From Moniliella sp. 'wahieum' (Eukaryota > Basidiomycota > Moniliellomycetes > Moniliellales > Moniliellaceae): a DNA stretch of 64,000 bases. The stretch covers positions 186,001-250,000 of the forward strand of contig RSEE01000057.1 in the NCBI GenBank assembly GCA_003971905.1, in the 5' to 3' direction. The notes below the pieces were generated by a model that was not told the origin of the DNA, did no database searches, and saw only the letters and a program-made list of their open reading frames with translations. The position numbers were made by a program, and so were the translations under genes. This document shows, in pieces, positions 1 through 10,425 of this stretch (the first letter of the stretch is position 1; the number at the start of each line of letters is the position of its first letter).

Positions 1-2
1 CC

Positions 3-1564
3 GGCCGTGCAGCCCATGGGGGCGAGTTTGGGTACACTACCGCCACATCCACGCCCACAGGCGATCCCAATCGCCGTCCCTCCTACAACAACAAGTCCCC
101 TTCCCGCGATAGTGCGCGCAGCCCCGTCTCGGCCACCCGTTCCTCAGCGGAAAGTCTGTATGCCACTTCGTCCGGATGGTTAGATACCAAGCCTGTGCTC
201 GGATCCTTGTTTGGTGGCGAGGCACCTTCGCACAACCAAGCTGGCTTGCCTCCCATGGGCCAGCAACTGGAACCCGATCCTGCACGCGCAAAGGTCTTCT
301 CTTCGCTTCAAAAGCGGGTACGGGACGGTTCGCTGCCTTCCCCCGGTCGGCCCGTGAGAGTAGTAGAATACGGATCGGTGCGTGGCCGTGCGTTCCCCCT
401 GTTGTCCCACTTGATTGGCACATTGGCCGAGGCCTTGTCCACTTCCGCCCCCGCCCGAGAGGAGGGGACCGACATGATCATCATCCATGTTGATACGGAA
501 GGGACAGACTTTCGCGGTGTCATGGCTGCGCTTCACACCGATCCAACCTCCTACCTTTCCGAGGGGTTTTCACGTGCCTACCCTTCCGCCCATGTGTTTC
601 CCTACTTTACCACGCATCCCTTTGGTACGCCTGTCTGTCCTCGTCAAAGCGTGGACCTTGGCATCTCATTGATGGACCTTCATTGGGCGCATCCACCACC
701 AACGGATCCCACCGCCCCTTCCTTCCCCCTACGTCGGTCTTCCGCTTCCGCTTTCTCTGTCACCCCTCTCGCTGCCTCTGAGCATGCGGGGGAACTGAGC
801 CGATTCCTCCTAAGTCGAGCACGGGAACTGCGACCGGGAGGGCAATTGGTGGTGGCCTACATTGCACGGGATGAGAGGGTGCCAACGGACCATTCCTCTT
901 CTTCGCATCGATCCGACAAGGACGAAGTGTGGACGGTGCTCAACTCTTTGCTCGGACCTTCGATCCAGCGCTTGGTTTCCTGTGGAATGCTCAAGGCCGA
1001 TGTAGCGCGTGCGATGATGAGTCTACCTCTGTTCCCACGTACGCAGAAACAAAGTCTCCACGCACTCCGGGAACAGGAGGCGTTATGGCAAGTGGAATGG
1101 GCCTGTGGTCTAGGCGATCTACCTTGCCCTTCGCCCCCCGAGTCTCAGCCCCATCCATTGCGCATTCCCCATCCTGCTTGGAGCTCCTACTGCGCCGGCT
1201 ACCTCGCTCGCGACGGCTATGCCGAGCATTTGGTTCTGCTCATCAAGAACTTGTATGAAGCGCATTGGCGTGCCCTCCTTTCTGGCGGGGCCTGAGTAAG
1301 GGCGCAGTAGCCTATACTCTCGATGCGCTCTACGACGTGATCCAGAGCCGCATCGATGACATCCCCCTGAAGAATCCCTACCACGGATCGAGTTTGATGT
1401 GTGCATATACTCCCTGCGACGACGCTAGTCGTGCCCTCTCCGCATCATCCTGTCCTGCCCTGACCTCTCCTGTCCTTCCTTGCTTCCTTGCTTCTTTCCT
1501 TCCCCCCTCTCTCCCTCTCTCCTTCACACTCCCCCCTCTCCCTACTCAATCCGGTCCTGTTTGA
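3..1564 (+). CDS. SABATH-like SAM-dependent methyltransferase, 5' truncated
   Basis: The reading frame is already open at the window edge, so the N-terminus is missing. The region resembles SABATH-type (salicylate/jasmonate carboxyl methyltransferase) proteins: a motif-I-like stretch VVEYGSVRGRAFPLL, an acidic SAM-contact stretch with HVDTEGTDF, the typical SLMDLHWAHPPP block and SRARELRPGGQLVVAY. Family members methylate small carboxylic acids; the substrate here cannot be inferred. The frame stops at 1293-1295, but a natural C-terminus (ALYDVIQSRIDDIPLKNPY) continues in another frame if one G is added to the GGGG run at about 1286-1289, ending at 1564. The last 30 residues come from a pyrimidine-rich stretch and may be non-coding, so the true stop is uncertain. 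Confidence 0.65.
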
Positions 1565-2301
1565 TGACGAAAAGAGGGAGGAAAAGTCATTGTTATATGT
1601 TCCCTTGTTGTTCCATTCTCATCGTCGTGTAAACCCTCTTCTCGCTCCTGGGGGGCTGTTATGGAATGTGGTGTGCTATCCTGTACACAGCTAAGCGTCG
1701 GGGAAGGATGGATCTCAATTTGTCCCTGGTGTGTCGGTGCGGGGTGGCCCTAGCTCGAGATAAAGACGGGGCCGGGATAGAGACTGAGCTGAACGTTGCA
1801 CTGAACGATGGTTGAGCCACAAAGACAATCAAGGTGAGCTCTCAGCCTTAGCCGCAAAGGTGAATGGTGAGCTTGGTGTAAAGCTTAAAGCTTGAAGGTA
1901 GAGGCCACTATAGTCACTACATGCGGAGCCCGCAAAACATATCGATCTTGTCGCTGCCAACGAGACTCATGTGCCAAGCGGAAGCAATCGTTCCTTGGCA
2001 ATCTTTGACAGCCTCTCTCGAGTGGTGGCCTGACCAAGGAAAGAACAGTAAGAGCCGGCAGCCGTCGTGGCGACAGAAAGAGGTTGGGAATTAAATAATT
2101 GGCCTCTCAGCAATATCCATATTGAGTTCCCCTTTCCCTGCCCTGCCCCAGGGTCACCGGTCACCGACGATCATACGTGTTCCGCTCCTCTATTCCGCCC
2201 CTGCCTGGCCAAGCGAGCCTCTTGCCATGCCCAAGTGGCCAAAGTGGGGCGGCGCCACGTTGCACTCGCGCCTCGGGCCTCTGACCACCACCCACGACAG
2301 A
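1565..2301. other. Intergenic, no gene seen
   Basis: About 740 bases between the methyltransferase and OST4. It holds a short AAGCTT-type repeat near 1880-1895 and otherwise no supported gene, RNA or array. The last part should contain the OST4 promoter. Confidence 0.5.
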
Positions 2302-2505
2302 ATGATTTCGGACGTTGGTCTGGCCGCGTTGTCCAACTACCTTGGTGGGCTGGCCATGGTGCTGATTGTCGGTTACCACGTACGTCTCCTCCTCTCTCTC
2401 TTCTCCTCTTCTCCTTGCCTGTGTGCCCTGCTGACCCCCGGGATGACCCAGCTGCTGGCGGTTAACGTACGTGCGCAAGAGGAGGACCAAGCCCAGCTGC
2501 GCTAA
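2302..2505 (+). CDS. OST4: OST4, oligosaccharyltransferase mini-subunit
   Basis: OST4 is a single-span ER membrane peptide of about 35-45 residues that stabilises the STT3 module of the N-glycosylation oligosaccharyltransferase. Exon 1 starts at the ATG giving MISDVGLAALSNYLGG, the family's characteristic N-terminus, followed by the hydrophobic segment LAMVLIVGYH. An intron at 2380-2451 has a GTACGT donor and a CCCAG acceptor. Exon 2 gives LLAVNVRAQEEDQAQLR and a TAA stop. The spliced product is 43 residues, the expected size. The intron is 72 bases, a multiple of three, and contains no in-frame stop. An upstream in-frame CTG/GTG extension was rejected because OST4 begins with MISD. Confidence 0.85.
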   Translation: MISDVGLAALSNYLGGLAMVLIVGYHVRLLLSLFSSSPCLCALLTPGMTQLLAVNVRAQEEDQAQLR

Positions 2506-3676
2506 ACGCGCTAATGTGAGGGGAGGGCGTCTTACCGCACCCCTACCCTCTGCCCACCTACCCTTTGGATGAAGATGGACCTGCTCCCCCGCTTGCCTTG
2601 TACCTACTGAGACTACGCAATGCAGTACTTCTTCTGGCATTTCCTATTGGCGCCGCTCGCTGCCCGGGGTACCAGATGCCCGTAGTACGTTTGGGGCTTC
2701 GCCCCGCCCCGAACGTCCCTTTTTCTTCCTGGTCCGCACCTACTACTATGTCGAACCTGGTCCCGTTGCACGCCAGGCCTAGTGCTCCGCTCCAGCACGC
2801 ACGGCGGGTGCGTGAGGACGCATGGGACCAAGTCAGTTACAGACCGAGAGCTCCCTCAGCGCGAGCCGTATGTGTCAGTCGTGTTTATGGAGACGGGGAC
2901 GGTGCTGTTAAGTTTCCAGCAACGAAAGAGGGACTACGTTCAGATTAGGAACGGTGGGAAGGAGGCGGTGGGATGAGCGAAGTGTAGAACGCGGTGTGGA
3001 GTGGGGGCTGGTACAAGCCCAACTCAGCGCTTTCTTCTTCGCCTGCCGGCTTGGGCGTCCCTGGAAAGTAGGCTGTGGAAAGCAAACACGTTGGTCCAGG
3101 ACAAGAATGTGGTGAGCCCACCCGGACCGGACGCTGGGGTGGAAAGGCATGGTGCCCAAGGTGACGAAGGGCTAGAACAGGCCGCTGCGCCTCGCTCAGG
3201 AGGAAGGAGGCATGGTAGATGGGTCAGTGCCATCCGAAACGAAATGGGCGAGGGGGGCCGATCCAAGGCACGGGCGCAGGATCCAGAGGGCAAGACCAGC
3301 TGCGAGCGCTCAGCTCAGGACCGAGTCTCTGCGTCTGGCGTCGGCGGTGCACGGACGGGGGTGGTGGGCAGTCAGTATCAGGAGCCACGGCGGGTGCACG
3401 TGACCTGGTGAGGTGGGATTTCCGTGTTGACGTTCCACCGGCGGAAGGCAGCCAGTCAAGCCAGTCACGGGGGCTGTCATGTCCCTGGCTGGTTCACGAC
3501 TCACTCGGTCCTCGCCAGACGCAGCCCACCCGTTCGACCGTGCGTTCGGCAGGCGTTGGCTGCACACAGCCTCTCCTTCCATCATCCCATCCTCCTTGGC
3601 CGCCCCATCACCATCGCCATCGCCACCACCACCACCACAACAACTCCTGCCCCCACTGCCCCCGTCGCCTGCTCCC
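2506..3676. other. Intergenic / PKA leader region
   Basis: No conserved coding sequence was recognised. A GC hairpin (GGGGCTTCGCCCC) lies at 2693-2705. Several open frames of 60-180 codons exist, but they overlap on both strands and lack homology, so they look like chance frames in GC-rich DNA. The last several hundred bases, with a CA-rich stretch at 3600-3650, are probably the PKA promoter and 5' leader. Confidence 0.5.
2693..2705. repeat. GC hairpin GGGGCTTCGCCCC
   Basis: Perfect inverted repeat with a TTC loop. The same hairpin recurs at 12009-12022 and 47655-47669. Confidence 0.6.
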
Positions 3677-5019
3677 ATGGCCCAGCCTGCTGAGCTGCGC
3701 ACCCCTGACGTTGCCCCTGCCACGGCCCCCACTGTGCCGGCAGAGCCAGCTGTGCCCGGTGTGACGGCACCTGCGCTGCACCAGGCCCAGTCTTCGTCTC
3801 CCATCCCGGATCAGACCCCGGCTTAGCCCCGGCTCAGGCTCAAGCTCAGTCTCAGATCCAGAATCCGACTCAGACCCGGGCCCAGCCCCAGACCCAGACC
3901 CACACTCCCGCGCAAGTACAACCGCAGCCGCAACCGCAAGCGCAACAAGCCCAAGCCCAACCCCATGCCCAGCCGCAAAAGCGCAAGCTCAGTGGCCGCT
4001 ACTCGCTCAGTGACTTTACCATCCAAAAGACACTGGGAACCGGTTCCTTTGGGCGCGTGCACCTGGTCCGGTCGCGTCACAATGGGCGACCGTATGCGAT
4101 CAAGGTGCTACGTAAGGAGAAGGTGGTACGAATGAAGCAGGTGGAGCACACCAATTCCGAACGTGCCGTGTTGGCTGCGGTACGGCACCCGTTCCTGGTC
4201 AACTTGTGGGGTACCATGCAAGACCCCACATTTTTGTACATGGTGATGGACTTTGTTCCGGGAGGAGAACTGTTCACGTTGTTACGCAAGAGTCAACGGT
4301 TCCCTGCCCCCGTGGCAAAATTCTACGCGGCCGAGGTTGCGCTCGCGTTGGACTACCTTCATTCCATGGGTACATTTACCGCGACCTCAAGCCCGAGAAC
4401 ATCTTGATTGCCGCCGATGGTCATTTGAAAGTGACCGACTTTGGATTTGCCAAGTACGTGCCGGATGTGACGTGGACGCTGTGTGGTACACCAGATTACC
4501 TTGCGCCGGAAATTGTAAGTGCCAAGCCGTACAACAAGGCGGTGGACTGGTGGTCGTTGGGGTCCTGCTGTACGAGATGTTGGCGGGTCATCCGCCGTTT
4601 TACACCGACGATAAGAACCCCATCAAACTGTACGAGAAGATCGTGGCGTGCAAAGTCCGTTTCCCGCCGTTTTTCGAAACGGGTGCCAAGGACTTGCTCA
4701 AGAACTTGCTCACCCCCGATTTGACTAAACGGTATGGTAATCTGGCACGTGGATCGCACGATATTTTTTCCCACCTCTGGTTTGCCGAGGTGGACTGGGC
4801 CAAGCTCGCACGACGGGAGATCCATGCGCCTTACATCCCTGCCATTGGCATCGACGGCGATGGGAGCCAGTATGTGTCTTCCTCTGCTCTGTCCATGGCG
4901 ACTCGCATACTAATCCTCGTGAACACGACAGGTTTGAGCGGTACGAAGAAGTGGACATTAGCGAGTACAACCACCCGGAACGGCCGGATCCTTATGGCTA
5001 CCTCTTCCCCGAGTTCTGA
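3677..5019 (+). CDS. cAMP-dependent protein kinase catalytic subunit (PKA)
   Basis: An AGC-family Ser/Thr kinase acting downstream of cAMP. A Pro/Gln-rich N-terminal extension of about 100 residues precedes the kinase domain. Motifs in order are GTGSFGRV (P-loop), [10 protein letters not shown] (catalytic Lys), [21 protein letters not shown] (catalytic loop), [19 protein letters not shown] (activation and P+1 loops) and [13 protein letters not shown]. An intron at 4870-4931 (GTATGT donor, ACTAAT branch-like site, ACAG acceptor) joins to a tail ending PYGYLFPEF; this FxxF end is diagnostic of PKA. The reading frame needs one extra base at each of CCCC 3816-3819, GGG 4368-4370 and GGGG 4559-4562. 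About 426 residues. The start at 3677 was chosen over an in-frame GTG-type extension from 3479; it is not certain. Confidence 0.88.
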
Positions 5020-7155
5020 TCTTACTCTCAATGTTCTTATCCCGTTCCTGGTCATGTATGTCAATCTCTTTCTCAGTGACACGGAAATCCAAATCTAGGG
5101 CTGCTTACTGGTTGGGCCTGGCAAGGTCCATCGTTGCATGAGTCTCTGTGCGTCTGGGTATTGTGGAGTGGCGGATCTAGGCGTCCTGCGCCAGACGACA
5201 GAAAAGGAGGTGTGGACCTTCACGATTTGGAAGCCCCGGAGTTGCTTTTGCAAAAGACAACAACCAGGGGCCCTCCTCTGGCACCACATGGAGATGAGGC
5301 GATGAGGTCCAGATGTCCCTGAAGCGCCTGATGGGGGATAAGTACTGAGTATGAGATCGGGGGGAGGAGGCAGTGCGATGGACTAGACAGGAAAGACAAC
5401 CAGGTCCCAGGTACAGGAGCCCAGAAGCGAACATCTCAGATCTCATAGGCAAAGCCAATTCGCATTGTAGGCGCTTCCGGAAGAACGTGGCGAGCGTTCA
5501 ACATGTAACACCCCCTGTATTGGCCTTGTGTGCATGTGAGGGGGAGCAAGAAGCTTAAGGCCAGAAGCTTAAGCTAAACGCAAGAAGCTTGAGGACAAGG
5601 TATAGATCGAGACGCAGGAGGGGTTGCACATTGAATCAACGTTGAACCCGGTGACCAGCGATCCAGTGAGCGTACCCAGTACAGCGTTGGTGGTCAGGCG
5701 ATCATCGATCAGGCAGGCGGTCAGGCAGTCAGGTTGATCCACACTTCTGGCTGTAATAGCAGTGCTGATTCTGCCTGAACGGCAAGGAACGATCAAGTGG
5801 CGGTCCAACAATGTGGGCGACTGAATTTCCAGGGGGTATTGAAGGTTTTACGAACTTTATGTATGACGTGTACACCAGCCGACGTGGCGGATCGACGCGA
5901 GCGCGTGAGCAAAATAAACGAGGGTACCTTCTCCTATTAAGCAACTCGAGTACCTTGTGGCTGTAGTAACTAGTAACCAGTAAAGCTAGTAACGGCGGAT
6001 TTAACTCAAGTTTTTGGCCGCACAACATATGCACTGCGTTCGCCACGATGAGAGGGGGGGAATCGATCGAACCGCGAGGACAATATCATAGAGAAGCCTA
6101 ATTGCATACTGTGGCCATGTATAAGCGCATAAGCCCTATATCCACAGGCATGCCTGACAGGATTTAGGATGAGCTTGTAGAAGTAATGAACTTAATGAGC
6201 CTCCCAAGGCTGGCCTACTCACTCTGCCACGTTAAAAGCATAAACCACTGTCAAAAAAGTGGTCTCCTGCTTTGGCAGACGGAGGTCACCGGTCACATAT
6301 CTATCTGTCAATCTCATGCTGCGACTTCAACGTTCGACGAAGTCTCTTCTCTAGCCCAAATCTCCCAAAGCTACAGTCCACCCATCGGTTCATTGTTAAC
6401 AGAACCTAAATCTCATCGGTCGCATCGCTTACGAGAAGTTGAGCATACTCAGGACTCACTTAATACTCACTTAGTACTCACGAGGACGCATCGCCAAGCG
6501 AAGAAGTGATACTGGTAACAGGTGTAACAGGAACATCAGAGGCCAGCGCACAACACCTACCACATTTCCAGCCCTCCAGCCTTGCAGCTTTCCGGCTCTC
6601 CAGCTGAACACCCAAGTCGACTACGATGGGGCAAACATGAATAAATAAAGCAGGACGGGGACAACTAGACAGAAATGAGGAGTTGGGTACAGGAGGGTAT
6701 GACGTACGCTTTTGATTCGCACGTCGTGTGTAGGGGGAGAGAAGGGGAGGGGGGGGGGGGGGGAGAGGAAAAGAGAGAGACAAGGAAAAGTGGGGGGAAT
6801 GGGGGCGGGGAGGATGAAGGGGGGGAACTGTGGCGGGCACGCTCTCAAAACAAACAAAGAGAAACTGCAAATCACCGTGTCAAAAAAGGAAAGTAAAACG
6901 AAGGCCAAAACGGTGCCGCGCCGGTAAGCCGACAAGAGAAAAGACGAAAACGCGATTGTTCTGTGACAGTGGCAGGTAAAGAGCCCCAAAATGCGCTACC
7001 GATCCCGGATGATCGATGGCCCCTGGGTACGGGCGCCAGCCGGCCCATGAGAAAAAATAAAACTGGAGCTGGCGGGCCCAAACCCGAAGGAGGTTGGAGA
7101 AGAGGCTAGGGAAAGCGGTGGGAGGAGAGAGAGAGTACGTGGTAGGTGCCGAAAC
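5020..7155. other. Intergenic between convergent PKA and cyclin genes
   Basis: Lower-GC DNA without recognisable genes. It includes an AAGCTT cluster near 5550-5585, a long poly-G run at about 6745-6765 and a purine-rich block to 6815. No tRNA or transposase was seen. Confidence 0.5.
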
Positions 7156-8651
7156 CTAGGCCAAATGGTTGGCCTGTGGATCAAAGGAAAGGGGCAAGGT
7201 CAACGGCAAAGGTGGAGGTGGGGGGGCTTTTCCACGGTGGTGGAACCAATGATAATCATGTTCCATCACGACCGACGAAGGGGTACGAATCAACCCACCT
7301 CCGCAATGGGAGGTGGAAGCGGACGAGGCACGGGATCGCCCTACGGGCATACCAAGTGAACCTGAAGAGGAATCGCCCGAACTTCGGCCGACAAAAGGGG
7401 GGGAAACGTGTTTTCGGAGGACAGTAGGTTGTCGGGCTGGGCAACACACGAGGCGAGGAGGGAGATGGCTCCAGGGGTGACTCCAGACGAGGCGCATGCA
7501 GTTGGACAAAGGGGTTGGATGCTGGTCCGGTCTGAGTCCAAGACATGGAAGGGAGGCGGTGGTGGTAGATTCTAGAGCGTTGATGATGGAGAAAGGTGGG
7601 TTCGCTAGTGAGTTGGCCAAGGTAGATTTAGCTCCCAAAGGTCGAAGGGGCGAAGAGTAAGAGCGGGTAGAACGGGTGGAGAAGGGCCAGGTCAGCTTAG
7701 TAGGCGACGGTTCGGGGATGAAGGTGGTGGGTCTGAGGCAGGAGCAAGGTGGGCCATAGGTGGGGGGGCAGCCGAACTAGGTGCGGCAGTGCGAGGAGGG
7801 ATGTAGAGTGCCTCATCAAGACACCCTCGTTCCAACAGATCGGCGAAACCGAGAAGCTGTTCCGCAAGGACGTTGACCCGGTGCCCGAGAAAGTAAACAG
7901 CTCCTGCTCCATAGTGTTGATGTCTTTTAAACTGAACAGGCCCTGCCCGACAATCGTCCAGGACTTGTTGGAGTATGTGTCGTCGCAAAGCGCCTTGCTC
8001 GAAAGCATCAAGGCGGAGATGAAGAGCCGGTGGCCGCTGGAGCCACGTGACGACGGAAAGCGTTGTTTAAGGCGCTTAAGGAGGTAGAGAGCTTGGTAAA
8101 CGACCAGGGTGGGCAGACGGGTACGATGCAACGCATATGCCACAAACTCCACCAACCGAGGTGTTTCGCCCGAAGGGTTCGTCCTCGATCGTGGACGGGA
8201 TGCCCCTTCTGGAGGGCTAACGAGGGGGGCAGGAGAAGAGGGCGGTGATGACCGCTTCACACAGCTCCGACAGGGCGCGGAAGCCATACAAGTTGCTCAA
8301 ATCCCGCCTGGAGGGTGTGAGCGTCATAGGGGGTTGGAGGGCAGGTGGTATACCCTCAGCGAGGTGAGGAGCCATCACCTGGATGGGCACCGCGCGCTCC
8401 TCGAAGTTGGCATCGACCTCCATCACGGCCTGAGACTGGCGCGACATAAACGGGGGCTGCAGGGCAGGTGGCACCTCAGCCCGGGTGGGGGCCGGCGGGC
8501 AAGGCACGGAGGCAAGACAGGATGCTGCGCGTGGCCTGAAGGCATCGGCAGGTAGAAAAACTGGGCCGGTGCCGTGTGCATAGGAATTGTCATGGTGATA
8601 ATCATGGACATGGGCATGGGCATGGGCGTGGGCGTGGGTGTGGGGGGACAT
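7156..8651 (-). CDS. PCL/PHO80-type cyclin
   Basis: A cyclin that would activate a PHO85-like CDK. The cyclin box is clear: LVEFVAYALHRTRLPTLVVY, ALYLLKRLKQRFP, HRLFISALMLSSKALCDDTY, NKSWTIVGQGLFSLKDINTM and MEQELFTF, then GHRVNVLAEQLLGFADLLE. The N-terminal third is low complexity, with a His/Ala run after MSPHTHAHAHAHAHVHD. The first in-frame ATG is at 8651; open frame continues upstream, so the start may be earlier. Frame breaks occur at the C-run near 8222-8228, near 7890-7893 and at the CCCC near 7710. If the last is an error, the frame runs past an apparent stop at 7692 into a Ser/Pro-rich tail ending at 7156; otherwise the gene ends at 7692. Confidence 0.75.
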
Positions 8652-8934
8652 AGTTGGCCGGGGTGAGGTCGGGATGATGGAGTTGGGGGTGGAGGGGGTG
8701 GAGGGGTGGGGTGTAAAGTGGCCAGAGAGCAGGCCCGAGTGGCACGGATGACCAGCGCAGTTAACGTTCAACAGGGGCTGGCAGTAGCAGGGAGCGTTGG
8801 CCCGCAGGGAAGGGAGTAGGGTCCGAGCAGTACTTGAGCTGGAACCGTTGGGCGCGGTGGCAGGCCAGTAACGCTCAGGCTGCGGCGAGCGGTGGGAGCA
8901 GGGAAAAGAAACGGAGCGGGGGGGGGGAGGAGGA

Positions 8935-8975
8935 TGGTGATGGTGATGGTGATGGCGATGGCGATGGTGATGGTG
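8935..8975. repeat. (GATGGT/GATGGC)n microsatellite
   Basis: Hexamer/trimer repeat upstream of the cyclin ATG. Translated on the minus strand it would give a Ser/Pro-rich run, so it may be coding or leader sequence. Confidence 0.6.
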
Positions 8976-9427
8976 AGAGGCTGGGGACGGACAGAAGGTT
9001 CAAGTGGGCGTGGATCGGTGCTGGCGGCCCAAGGCGGGGGGGGCAGAAGAAGAGCAGATGGAAGAAGACGGTGGCGGGGGGAAGCGACCGATATATGTTG
9101 AGTGCTGCGACTAGCCGCACTGCTTCGGTCTCCTGTCGTGCGGGCTGAGACAGAGCCCTGCGGCGGGCATCATGCATTGTGCATCACATGTCATGCATGT
9201 CATGCACCAGCACTAAGTCCTAAGACTGCGTCTGCAGTATGCAGCATCGATTATCTGCGCTACGTACTTTCCTTTGTCTCGAAGCTCGCAGCACCGCAGA
9301 GCGCTGCAGAGCACCGCGTGCACCGCCCGGCCCTGCTCTACGTGCCATTGCGAAATGGATACCGAGTGTACGGAATACTGACGTACTGACATGGATCGAA
9401 TTGATCCCATCCCCACATCAGTGGCGA

Positions 9428-9520
9428 ACGGTGACCGGTGACCACAAGTTGTGACTGAATAGATTGGCTTTGGTGACCGGTGACCGGTGACCCGGTGGCT
9501 CGGTGATTCGGTGACGCCAC
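9428..9520. repeat. 7-bp palindrome array, ACCGGTG units
   Basis: Two clusters of ACCGGT cores spaced seven bases apart (about 9430-9442 and 9472-9492), followed by degenerate units in the same style (CGGTGGCT, CGGTGATT). Confidence 0.75.
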
Positions 9521-9693
9521 GTGTGACACAGTGCGCTAACGCATGACGCGTGCGATTGCCCAGCTGGTTAATCCGCTTAGTTAAGCTATGTTACATGTTA
9601 AGCTTGAAGCCAGTTTGTTTCGTAGATGTACTTGGTTGTTGCCCGTTGTTGTTGGCTTAAGATTTACCAGCCAGAGCCCCAGTCTGAGGGTTG

Positions 9694-9746
9694 CTGGTTA
9701 CTAGTTACTAGTTACTGGTTACCGGTTATGCATTATGCATTATGAG
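9694..9746. repeat. 7-bp palindrome array with changing cores
   Basis: Six consecutive 7-bp units from 9700 to 9741. The cores change from ACTAGT (twice) through ACTGGT and ACCGGT to ATGCAT (twice), each followed by T, with no loss of register. This is the clearest case of register being kept while the core changes. Confidence 0.85.
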
Positions 9747-9957
9747 GCCTGGACCTGATCGATGATCGATGACCACCCAATCGAGGCTCGATACTTTTTC
9801 CCAGCCGCCACCGTACCTGTGCGCTTTCCCTCTCAGATCTCAACACTCTCACAACTCTCCGAACTCGGCCACCATGCACATCATGGATGCCGTGCATCAT
9901 ATATCCGCCCCCCCTTCGTCGCCATCATGCATATCAATGCATCAACAATGAATATAT

Positions 9958-10025
9958 TCAACGTTCAACGTTCAATGTTCGATCAACACGTCCAACACGT
10001 TCAACGTTCAACGTTCAACGCCACC
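9958..10025. repeat. 7-bp palindrome array, AACGTTC units
   Basis: Two runs of AACGTTC units separated by degenerate ACACGT-type units. A related short AACGTTC cluster lies at about 10135-10155. Confidence 0.8.
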
Positions 10026-10229
10026 GGAGTCGTGCAACTGGAATCGGCAACCATGCCACATGTAAAAAACTGGTGTAACATGTAACTGGCGTAACCGGCG
10101 TGTTAACCGCGTATAAAAAAAACGTCGACGTTTGAACGTTCAACGTTCAGTTCAACACCTTTAACAGCTTTACCACCTTCAACGTCAGCCGCGTCAACGC
10201 GTCTCAACCGCGCGCCAACCAACATCGGG

Positions 10230-10290
10230 CGGGTTGAACGTTAAACGTTAAACGTTAACACGTTTACATGTTACATGTTACACATGCATA
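10230..10290. repeat. 7-bp palindrome array, AACGTTA then ACATGTT units
   Basis: AACGTTA units at 10237, 10244 and 10251, one 8-bp unit, then ACATGTT units at 10266 and 10273. The core switches and the register is kept apart from one 1-bp slip. Confidence 0.8.
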
Positions 10291-10354
10291 AATCCCCAAA
10301 TCACACCTACAAAACGTCACAATCTCTCGGGTCTCGTACCTAAAAAAGCGCCTG

Positions 10355-10425
10355 CTATTCGCGTCCAGATCACATGTCACATGGATGCCATCATATGTCA
10401 CGCGCGTCACATGCATGTCACTTGC
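10355..10425. repeat. ACATGT/ATATGT/ATGCAT palindrome cluster
   Basis: CACATGTCACATG followed by GTCAC-flanked ATATGT, CGCGCG and ATGCAT cores. Mostly heptad-spaced, with 9-11 bp intervals near the end. Confidence 0.65.

Noticed and set aside
3816-4562. Programmed frameshifting or pseudogenisation of PKA
   Set aside because: The same type of single-base loss occurs in almost all other genes of the window, so a technical cause is more likely.
6740-6815. Poly-G and purine-rich block as a G-quadruplex regulatory element
   Set aside because: Possible in principle, but homopolymer lengths are unreliable in this assembly and there is no nearby promoter to connect it with.
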